Of a stretch of 64,000 bases of DNA, positions 13,282-25,200 are shown one piece after another. The stretch is taken from the NCBI GenBank assembly GCA_037179385.1, contig CM074184.1:10186001-10250000 (forward strand), in the 5' to 3' direction. The notes beneath the pieces are model-generated. The model saw only the letters and a program-made list of their open reading frames with translations. It did not search any database and was not told where the DNA came from. Position 1 is the first letter of the stretch; every line of letters starts with the position of its first letter. Origin of the DNA: Holothuria scabra. Lineage: Eukaryota > Echinodermata > Holothuroidea > Aspidochirotida > Holothuriidae. A program made the position numbers and the translations under genes.

Positions 13282-16200
13282 ACACACATACATACATACA
13301 TACACACATACGCCATCATGAATGCATAGGTTTCTCTTATCATCGAAACCAATAAAAAGGATTCTTCTTTACATCATAATACATCTACATATCAAGTCTG
13401 AAATAAATCCAACTTTCCTATCATGATGTATCATGTAAACAAGGATTTCAGTGTTTGGACCCCATGTGACCCCAAATGACCTATGACCTCCACCAAAATT
13501 CTTGGGTTTTTCCTTACATCATTACGCATCTACATATCAAGTTTGAAATGGATCAAAGTTTCCTACCTTGAGGTATAGTGTAAACCAGGATTTCCGGGGT
13601 TTGACCCCACGTGACCCAAAATGACCTTTGACCTCCACCAAAATATATCCCGTTCTTTCCTACATCTTAACGCATCAACATATCAAGTTTGAAATTAATC
13701 CAAGTTTCCTACCATGAGATATCGTGTAAATAAGGATTTTGGGGTTTGACCCCACATGACCCCGAATGACCTTTGACCTCCACCAAAATCAAAAGGGTTC
13801 TTCCTTACATCATAAGGCATCTACATATCAAATTTGAAATTAATCCAAGTTTTCTATCTTGAGATATTGTGTAAACAAAGATTTTGGTTTTTGACCCCCT
13901 GTGACCCCAAATGACCTTTGACCTCCACAAAAATATATATCCCATTCTTTCCTACATCTTAACGCATCAACATATCAAGTTTAAAATAAATCCAAGTTTC
14001 CTACCATGAGATATCATGTAAATAAGGATTTCGGGTTTTGACCCCATGTGACCCCAAATGACCTTTGACCTCCACCAAAATCAATAGGGTTCTTCCTAAC
14101 ATCATAACGCATCAACATATCAAGTTTGAAATTAATCCAAGTTTTCTACCATGAGATATCGTGTAAACAAGGATTTTGGTCTTTGACCCCACGTGACCCC
14201 AAATGACCTTTGACCTCCACCAAAATCAATAGGGTTCTTCCTTACATCATAACGCATCTACATATCAAGTTTGAAATTAATCCAAGTTTTCTACCATGAG
14301 ATATCGTGTAAACAAGGATTTTGGGGTTTGACCCCACGTGACCCCAAATGACCTTTGACCTCCACCAAAATCAATAGGGTTCTTCCTCACATTATAACCC
14401 ATCAACATATCAAGTTTGAAATGAATCCAAGTTTTCTATCTTGAGATATTGTGTAAACAAAGATTTTGGTCTTTGACCCCCTGTGACCCCAAATGACCTT
14501 TGACCTCCACCAAAATATATCCCGTTCTTTCCTACATCTTAACGCATCAACATATCAAGTTTGAAATTAATCCAAGTTTCCTACCATGAGATATCGTGTA
14601 AACAAAGATTTTGGTTTTTGACCCCCTGTGACCCCAAATGACCTTTGACCTCCACCAAAATCAATAGGGTTCTTCCTTACATCGTAACGCATCTACATAT
14701 CAAATTTGAAATTAATCCAAGTTTTCTATCTTGAGATATTAGGTAAACAAAGATTTTGGTTTTTGACCCCCTGTGACCCCAAATGACCTTTGACCTCCAC
14801 AAAAATATATCCCGTTCTTTCCTACATCTTAATGCATCAACATATCAAGTTTAAAATAGATCCAAGTTTCCTACCATGAGATATCATGTAAATAAGGATT
14901 TCGGGGTTTGACCCCATGTGACCCCAAATGACCTTTGACCTCCACCAAAATCAATAGGGTTCTTCCTTACATCATAACGCATCTACATATCAAGTTTCAA
15001 ATTAATCCAAGTTTTCTATCTTGAGATATCGTGTGAACAAGGATTTTGGGGTTTGACCCCACGTGACCCCAAATGACCTTTGACCTCCACCAAAATCAAT
15101 AGGGTTCTTCCTTACATCATAACGCATCTACATATTAAGTTTGAAATTAATCCAAGTTTTCTATCTTGAGATATTGTGTAAACAAAGATTTTGGTTTTTG
15201 ACCCCACATGACCCCAAATGACCTTTGACCTCCACCAAAATCAACAGGGTTCTTCCTAACATCATAACGCATCAACATATCACGTTTCAAATTAATCCAA
15301 GTTTTCTACCATGAGATATCGTGTAAACAAGGATTTTGGGGTTTGACCCCACGTGACCCCAAATGACCTTTGACCTCCACCAAAATCAATAGGGTTCTTC
15401 CTTAGATCATAATGCATCTACATATCAAGTTTGAAATTAATCCAAGTTTTCTATCTTGAGATATTGTGTAAACAAAGATTTTGGTTTTTGACCCCCTGTG
15501 ACCCCAAATGACCTTTGACCTCCACCAAAATAAATAGGGTTCTTCCTCTCAGTAAGGGGTATCTGTGTACCAAGTTTGAGAACTGTCGGACTTTCCCTTC
15601 TCAAGATATCGTGTAAACAAGCAAAGTGTCACAAACACACACACATACACACAAACATACACACACATACACACACACATACACACATACATACACACAC
15701 ACACCATCATGAATGCATAGGTTTCTCTTTTCATCGAAACCAAAAAATCTGTAAATACATTTATTAATTTTCAATCCTCAGTTTAAATGAATTTGAATAA
15801 TGGTTTAAAGATTGGAATACAATTTTTAAGATCGACCAAGTAAACAGTTGTACAAATTCATTTTTATTAATATGAAAGGTAATTTCAGAAAAATTCAGAT
15901 CAGAAACCTATATTGCTTATGAAAGCAAGCAGAATAGCAGCCATACAAAGTCAAAATTGCAGAAAAACCTATAATTATCCAGAGATGCATCTGTTTATCC
16001 TAAGGATGGGCAAGAAAAGCATGCCACTAAAAATTAAACAGGCACAAGTTTTATGCAGGCAGGCTACACAAATGTTACAAAATACATTTGCTGGAGGCAC
16101 AACTTTTACCTTTGGTATGTTCTTCCAGGCTTGGCTTCTGGGGGACAAGCCCTCCAAAACCCTTCAGGGGTTCTCAGGCAGGTCCCCTGGGTAGCACCCT

Positions 16201-19200
16201 TGTAGGGCTTTGTGCTTCTTCTATAAGGTAGATAGTAACTTGGTTACCAATAAACACTGAATCATCCAAAATCAAAATCCTTGTTAACCGTCTACTTGCA
16301 AGACACCATGATTTCACTATTTCTCCCCTTATTGCTTAGGAAATCATTCCAGCCAATAACCAATTGGCAATTTATTTCCCCATTTGATGTGCAATTACCA
16401 TTCACAGTTTCCTCCTGAAAACTGTTTACATTCACACTTTGTCAACACCATTCACCTCAGTGTCCACTACATAAACTATGAAATAATGGATTATTTACCT
16501 GACTTTCCAAGCATTTCTGCCAACAACTTGGCTACAATTGAACCTCTTTTTCTCATCTGTGACTGCTGGCTGTATGGAAGATAAGGCACGACACCCACGA
16601 TGGACCTCGCACAAGATGTCTTGCAGGCATAGGTGAGTATTAGAAGCTCCATAATCAAATTGTTGACATCTCTGAGAATGACAAAAATCGATGCCTTTTC
16701 AACATCACTCAAAGGCCATTTCAAAGGTATTTATTCAAGACCTCAGACTGTAACAATTCTCCTAAAATACTTTTAGCTCCTGCCACAGATGATTAAAACT
16801 AATCCTTGATCCTTGATGAACTAATCCTTATCCAAACACAATCCAAGTATTGATTCAGGGCACACAGGGTCCTTTTGAGTAACAGCTTTTCTCTCTCCTA
16901 TGCACCTGTCTACTATTCTCTACAGGGAGTAATTTGTTTGGATTCGCATCGCAATTTGCGATGCAAAAACAAGGAAAAATTTGTAATTGAATACATCACT
17001 CAATCTTGACTAGCAGACTTGCGATGCAAAATTTCAGCAGGTACAGTATTATGTCATTTTGAATGTTCACTGAATGAAATAATGTCATGGGAAAATAAAA
17101 ACAGAAATTGGAAGTCATGAAAACTGATCATGCAAAACAATTGGAAAAATGGCCCCGTATTTGTTAAGCAAACTACATTTGTTTCCAAATAAAACCACCA
17201 TAATTTTTCGCTTTCAAGAGTTTTAACCCATGCACTCGCTCCGAAGGCCTGAGATGCATTGTTTACTAAGTACATACACAGCCTAATTGCTGAAACAGTG
17301 TGTAGGGGGAAATAACCCTCGGCATCGACTGGGTATAAACCAATCCAATGAGGGAATTACATTGCAATTAATGAAGTCTCGTAGACAATATATTTTCATG
17401 GCTTTATTTGGTCATTGAATTGACAAACAAACGTTTTCAAATGAAAGGTAGCTGTGACAGCAAAAAATTGAGAAAAATGCTGAGGAGATCCCATAAAATG
17501 TCATCGAGAGTAGCTAGCTGTTCCACAATTACAGGAATTGCCTTGGAGACATCTTGGGGAATTTTTTGGCCTGAGTGTAGTTATACTTCATACGAGATAC
17601 GGGTCATATATGGACGCATAAGGTATGATGTTTCATTACCTGTAATATCAGACCTACCCTTCAGTCTTGGATTCTGCAGTTTTTTTACAAGCTGCTATAA
17701 AAATACATACAGCTAGAAAATGTCAATATTAAAATTTACTAATCATTTTTGGGGGATTGCTAATCAATTTTGAATAACGAGTAGCAAAACTGCTAATCAA
17801 AATTTCAAAAACAAATTGCTCCCTGCTGTACATGAAATAAATCAAATCATATACTTTTGCCTGACAGTCATCCTACCACACCTGCAGGAGTTACTTACAA
17901 GTTGCATTACAATATTACATTTACAGAGATGTAGGAAATGTGCCGTTTCACTTTCTGACATAGGTGGAGTATCATTGCACCACTCAAGTGAAGCCAGTCA
18001 ATTGCATGGGCCTGATTGGTTCCATTCTGCAATCACTTAAGAATGCTTTCACAATATTGGTGACTAACTGTCAGTCAGATGGGAGACATTTACCCATGCA
18101 AATTAAATAGACTGACTGTTCCACTCTTATCTGATGATTAATCTGTCATGTTCATCCTATTCTAAAATTAAAGCAATTATCTGAGCTTTGATTGGGTAAA
18201 AATTCTGACCAACTCTAAGATCTTCCAGGTGTACAAAACAAGAAACAAAACCTATGGAGATACAAATGTTACTTACTTTGACCCTGCAGCCAAAATGAAG
18301 ACATCTTTGCCCCTGACTGACTCTTTAATGTCGACTGCTGTCTCTGTGGCACAAAATATGAACAAATTTAATACAAAAAAGTTGCCCTTGTAAATTACTT
18401 AACCTATAAATGTACAAACTACAAACCAGACAGGAAAAAATGCATAGAGGTTTCAATGATACATAAATATGTTCCATTTCAAATAATGCTATCATGTTCC
18501 AAATCTTCTCTCAAATTTATACCAGCATGTTTAAAAATTAATTTTGTTACCACAGGATGACTTTTGACCTCCACAAACAACCAGAATGCAAAAATGCATT
18601 GAGGTTTCGATGATACATAAATGTTCCGTTTCAAAGAATGCCATCATGCACCATTTTCTTCTCATTCAAATGTTATACTAGCATGTTCAAAAAATAATTG
18701 TCATTCCTGATGACCTTTTGACCTCAGTATAAGCCATACATAGCTAGACAGGCAAACAACAGACAGACAGACAGACAAACAACTATCCTGAAAGATCGTA
18801 TTTAAAAAGGTTCCTAGACTTTGACCCCTGGAGACCCCAGATGACCTTTCATTTCTGCCAAACACAATGGGGCTAAATCAAGGGTAGAAAATCACATTTA
18901 TTCTGCCTAAATTGGTATACTTGGCATATCTGCCTTTGACCTCCACCAAAAACAACATAGACCATTTCCTGACCATAACCCATCCACATACCAAATATGA
19001 ATTCTATTCAAGTTTCCTACCTTGAGATATCACATTAAAAAATTTCAAACTTTGACCCCAAGATGACCTTTGACCTCTGCCACAAAAAACAGGAGCATCT
19101 CCTGACCATAACGTATCTACATATAAAATATGAAATCTATCCAAGCTTCCTATCTTGAGATATCATATGAAGGTTATTTTTTGCCTTTGACCCCTGGTGA

Positions 19201-22200
19201 CCCCAGGAGACCCTCGATCTCTGCCAAAATTAAATAGGACCATCTATTGACTAAAACGCATCTACATACGAAACATGAATTCTATTCAAGTTTCCTACCT
19301 TAAGATATTGCTTTAACAAGGTTTTCAGACTTTGACCCCTGGCGACCCCAGATGACATTTGACCTCCAACAAAAACAAAAGGTACCATCTTCTGACCATA
19401 ACACATCTACATACCAAATATGAAATCTATCTAAGTTTCCTACCTTGAGATATCACGTTTACAAGGTTTTTAGACTTTGACCCCTGGTGACCCCAGATGA
19501 CCTTTGACCTCCACCAAAAACAATAAGGACTATCTCCTGACCATAACGCATCCACATATCAAATATGAAATCTATCTAAGCTTCCTTCCTTGAGATATTG
19601 TGTGAATGAGATTTTCAGACTTTGACACCTGGTGACCCAAGATGACCTTTGACCTCCGCCAAAAACAATAGGGACCATCTCCTGACCATAACACATCCAC
19701 ATACCAAATATGAAATCTATCTAAGCTTCCTTCCTTGAGATATCGTGTTAAAGAAGTTTTTAGACTTTGACCCCTGGTGACCCCAGATGACCTTTGACCT
19801 CCACCAAAAACAATAGGGTTTTCCTCTCAACATGGCGCATCTATGTACCAAGTCTGAAAACTGTCTGACATTCCTATCTTGAGATATCGTGTTAACAAGG
19901 TTTTTAGACTTTGACCCCTGGTGACCCCAGATGACCTTTGACCTCCACCAAAAACTACAGGGTTTTTCCTCTCAATATGGCGCATCTATGTACGAAGTTT
20001 GAAAACTGTCGGACGTTCCTAACTTGAGATATGGTGTTAACAAGCAAAGTGTCACAAACACACACACATACACACACACGCACATACATACACACATGCC
20101 ATCATGAATGCATTGGTTTCTCTTATCATTGAAACCAAAAAAGGGATCATCTTCTCACCAGAATGTGTACATGTGAAAATTTCCCACCTTGAGATATGAT
20201 AACACCTAACAAGGTTTTAATTCACATTTTGACCTCCAGTAGCAAATGACCTTTGACCTGCATATAAGCCAGAGATAGATGGACAGACAGAGAGCTACCT
20301 TGATATTTCACCTTAACAATGTTTTCAGACTTTGACCCCTGATGACCTTTGAGCTCCACCAAAAGTAATAGGGACCATCTTTTGGCCATAAAGCATCTGC
20401 ATACAAATTATGAAATCTATCCAAGTTTCTTATTTTGATATCTTGTTAAAAAGATTTTCAGACATTGACCCATTGTGACCCCAGCTGACCTTTGACCTTA
20501 ACCATAACCTGTAGGGACCAGCTTCTGACCATAATACATCCACATACTACATGAAATCTATTCAAGTTCCCTACCCTGAAATACTGCCTTGACAAGATTT
20601 CAGACTTTGACCAGATAGACTCCACCAAAATAGGTTAGTTCTTGAAATTCAGTAGTAGGTTAGTTAGATATTTTTACACCTCAATAATTTTAAGCTCAGT
20701 GGCTAACCTATTAGACAAGTACAGTATCACTAAAAATGAAAATTTGAGAAAAGACTTTATTTATGATTTGAAAGTACACTAAGAAGGAAGTCATCATCAT
20801 TATAATGGATACCTTGCAGAAACCTGCAGGGTATAAACACAACAGTATGAGAGAGAGAGAGGAATTAGTAATATGCCAGGCAACTAGGTCTGCAGGTTGA
20901 CCATCTCTCCCAGTCACTGACTCTAAATTTGTAGCACACTTTTCTTCTTCCATGTATATCATGTTAACTTTACAAGGTTTATAAACTTAAGATAAACAGT
21001 AAAGTTCTGTTAAGCTTTGCATACATGATGATAATGTGATGGATGCATTTAGTTAGTTTGATGGGGTTTAACAGATGCCTTCAGCAACATTTGCTTACCT
21101 TTGTTGTCTTGGATGTAAATATCTGCTTTTCCAAGCTCTATACCAAGTTTGCTGTGGAAGGGGAAAAAAAGCATTGCAGAAATACAGAACACTCTAATTA
21201 AAATTACCAACTTAATAAAAACTTCTTAAACTGTCCTACCTAATAATCCTTCAATTACACGATTTAATTTGGTATAGTAGATGAAATTCTTGATAGTCCT
21301 CTAGGACATGAAAGTCATGGAAAATGGAAACAACAGAAGTCAGCATCACAGACCAATGACAGGGTTATCAATGAGCAGGGTTAAATGGATGGAGTTTTAC
21401 GTCCCAGTTACCAACCAACTGGTTCAAGTCAAGCCCGAACCAACCTTTTTCCAGTTATGGCTCAGTGGCTCACTGGCTTGTTTTCCCAGTATTCCCCTGC
21501 TTATGCTGAGCAGGGATGAAGGTACCCAAGTCAGTTCAACAAGGATTACAAATTTCCTGATCAGCAGACGTTAATTACAACTTACCTTTTAGTTCTGTGA
21601 AAATTACTTCTCCTTGAAAGTACTATGTTCCAAAATATGACGTAAGTTTCAGACAGAGAGCTGTTTATGGCATTGCAACTTACATCCAAATACTTCTTGA
21701 GGCTTGTTCTCAAAGACACCAATCAAAGCACTAACCTATCATCAGTATCTGATACCCATTTTTTAGCTACAACATTGCATTCAAGTATTATTTAAAAGTT
21801 TGCAGTTGACATTCCATCTTTTATGTCTCATGCAAAAACATTTACATGACATGTTCTGCTGCTGCAAAAACTTTTAAATCTTTGAAATATAAACATACCA
21901 TTTAAAATCAACCATCACCAACAGACTAGTCAAAGCTTACCGATGAGTATTTATGTTAGGCCTACTTTTTTTTATGTTATTGCACCATAGTAGTACAAGG
22001 TATCTAACAAGGTCTGGGGCCAATCTATTGTGTGTGAAATATCTATTAGCCTATGTAATGGAATAATTCAGTGCATACAAAACAGCACTTTCTGGGACAA
22101 GATTTAGCTTAAATTACTTATAATACTCTAAAATTTGACCTAACTTATAACTTGGGGCCTATTGACTGTAACTAGCATAGGGGTCTAGGCCTAGGCTTAT

Positions 22201-25200
22201 AGAAGACACACATCAAATGCAAAAAATATCATAGAATTGAGTATTAACCACTATTGGGTTCAGTCTACACCACTGGATGTGGCAGGGCTAACAGTTCAAA
22301 TTCTCGAAAAATATCAACTTCATGACTTTTGAGTCCAAGCCTAAGCTATACTAGAACTTCTCTGAGAAACTTGTTCTGAAAAATCAAAGAGTTCAACGGC
22401 AAGTAAGGCTCTTAGGCCAGATGGGATCCATCCTGCCATCCTTCAGAAATGCTCCAGGATTTTATCAGTTCCTCTATCAATGATTTTTCAGAGATGTCTT
22501 GACTCAAATTTTGTTCCTGTTGAATAGCGAGCTGCTACTTAGGGCTCAACTGATAATCGGATTGGACATCAGATCAGGCAGATATTCACGGACATCAGTA
22601 AAATATCGGATCGGCATGATTTAGACAAGTACACTTGTCAATGTTTACCCGTGGTCCCCGTAACCTGATAATTTATTTGAAAGTACAGGGGAAACTTACT
22701 ATTCTGTGATCTATTTCTTTAGTCATGAAGACCAACTCTGGCTGCAAGCCATTTGGTACAACTCAGCTGTACCTATTTCCAAAAGCAGGGACCTTTTCTA
22801 AAGTCCTCCCAACTTTCTGGCAAAGGGCTGTTTGGTTACACTAAAACTTTCACTGCTTCCCAAAGAAGCTATGTCCACTGAGGGACAATAAAAGCAGGGA
22901 GGTTTAAGATTTATTGTGGCTTTTGTCCTTTCTGAACCTGATGTTAATGAAAATCAAACATTATTAACAACAAGCCAGCAAAGTTGTTATTATGTATGTA
23001 ATATTTTACTTATTTCCATTGCATTTTCCCTTCACTTTTGTCCTATAGTTATTACAAACTTTGCTCTGCTTTTTTCATGATGTAGGCATGAGCCTGGGAC
23101 TTCTAAAAAAAGAGGAAATGAGCACGAAACTTCTAATAAAAAGAGGAAATGGAGCGGCATGCAACAGGGCTGAAGCCCAGGAAGCAAGTCTGGACCCTAG
23201 TGGTATTGATGTCATTAAAATACAGGCTTCTGTTTGGATAGAACTCTTGAGGGCTGTTTGTACAAGATAGATAGTTGAGATTATGACAGAAACTTTGGGG
23301 CTATTTAGAGAAAAAAAGGGGAATGAATAATGAAAAGAGGAAAAGTATAAAGAAAAAGAGGAAATTTCCACTAAAAAGAGGAAGTATCTCATGTCTGATG
23401 ATGGAATGATCCAATATGGACATGGGTAAGACCTAGGGTTTGCACCTGGTACCAAAAAATGGGAACTGGGATCCTGATCACAACACCCCTCAGGTACAGT
23501 GATAAAGATATTTTTTCTAAAGTTCTCCCGGCTCTCCGCGGAAGAGCTGTTTGGCAAAATCAAACAATACTGACGAAAAATAAAATAGCAACGATTTACT
23601 AATGCTCCATAAAGAATATATATGCATGAGGAATTTGCAACTGTATCGGAGAGGTAGCAATCATGTTCACAAGTTCAAATTGAAAAGGACAAATACAAGA
23701 AATATGACAGAAAAAACCCAATTAAGAAAATAATTACTTCGTTCCACATTTCATCTTATATTTCAGTTTTGGAGCATTTTCAAACTCAAAAAGCAGACTG
23801 CTTACTCGAGCTTGAAGCTAATAATGTTAAAACTTCACAAACATAAATTAAAAATATCAACCAATCAGAGCCTCCAATGCATGTAATTGTTTGTAATTAT
23901 TCCTGTTACACCCAGTGCTGCAATGTATAGATTGTTTTTCAGAAAGATAAGTGTTTGGTATGCCATATAATTTGTAAACATACAGCTAATGCACCAACAA
24001 CAAAGTTGAGTGCTAATCATCCCGCATAAATTACAAACTATCTTTGATTGGAACAAACTACCCGATGAGACAGTCAATTTGCAGACCCTGGACACCTTCA
24101 GGTGCCGCCTGGGGTCTTGCTGAGCCTGATCCCTCTCTCTCTTACTCTGTTGCATTTGTGCCCTTTGGGAGTCTGCAACATATTTCCAATGAAGATGAAT
24201 GAATTAAGCAGCTTCCCACCATTCCTTTTGTTCAGCCGTAATTTAAACTCATGCACTGACGTCATGCAACATTTTTGCAGAAGAAATCAATGGAGCATGT
24301 GGCTGCAGGCAATGAAATGCTGCACATCTTCATTCTTGTATTGGTTTGTGGGTGTAACGATCTTTTCATAAAAACATGTTTGGGGAAACAAGGGTTCTGT
24401 GACATCATAAGGTCCATTACTCTTTTAAAGTTGCCTCTATGTAAGAAATATCATGATTGGTTCATTATTGCTTTTAATCAGTTAGTCATACTCACATCAT
24501 CATCATTGCAGTCGACTGTGTAGGAATATTACGTGAAGAAACCATCAAGTCTTGGCATAGAATTCTTATTTGTGTTACAATCAAACTTCCCTAACTTGCA
24601 TTGTAGCCAGGCAAAACAGTTCAGAGATGGAGTATTTACTAAGGGTTTAGATTGCAGTGTAGGTAGGCAAAATTTCTTTTTTTCCATTTTCTGAAACATG
24701 GCGTTAGTTTTAGGGACAAAGTAACAAGAAATATGGGTGTTTCCATCATAAAGGTACAATGAGATGGTTCATTCGTTTTAAAATCAATATTTTTCCCAAA
24801 ATCCGAGACATTAGCTCCGCCTCTAACCTACAAAACAGGCGTTTGTGTTTTGGTCACACAAGTTGTGTCGTGCGACATAGCTATATACACAACTGTGCTA
24901 TGGATTGGGCACAACAGTTTCCTCGTGGCAAGTGCAGGCTAGTTGATACTTATCTGTGTTGTTCAGTAGAGTGTCTGATGGGATATATAGTGCGTTCCAT
25001 TGAGCTCGTGAAGTTGTGAACTTGTGCGGTGAGAAGCGTTCCAATGCAACTCGTGAAGTGATGAACTCGTGAACTGGTGCCGAGAACTGGGAATTTTTGA
25101 AGCAGCTCGAGTTCAAAATGGCGGACGTAGCGAAGGATGATAAAAAATCAAGGTACCTTCGTATTTGACCCCTAAACCTGCAAAAATTGATGTTCAGTTG

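Larger units (their letters stand above)
10350..15745 (-). repeat. 145-bp satellite array (about 33 units) in PRPSAP intron 4
   Basis: Tandem units of a 145-bp monomer. The word TGACCTTTGACC recurs at 13622, 13767, 13912, then 14059, 14204, 14349, 14494, 14639, 14784, 14929, 15074, 15219, 15364 and 15509, almost all 145 bp apart. Earlier units (11213-12375) keep the period but are more diverged. A variant sub-array (12.4-13.2 kb) has TTTCGAGTCC in place of part of the unit. Each unit carries GTTTGACCCC, GTGACCCC, TGACCTTTGACCTCCACC, TCAATAGGGTTCTTCC, ATCAAGTTTGAAAT and GAGATATCGTGTAAACAAGG. Two blocks end in CA microsatellites and a conserved hairpin (13.35 and 15.74 kb). Short ORFs here are artefacts of the repeat. 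Confidence 0.97.

Noticed and set aside
12013..13305. ORFs with repeats of the type [11 protein letters not shown]
   Set aside because: Translation of the 145-bp satellite; frames change with unit indels.
10350..15745. CRISPR array
   Set aside because: Period is 145 bp, the spacers are also repeated, and the context is an animal intron.
23075..23563. 162-aa minus-strand ORF
   Set aside because: Ser/Phe-rich reading of AGGAAA-rich DNA with no motif; the opposite strand has equally long open stretches.
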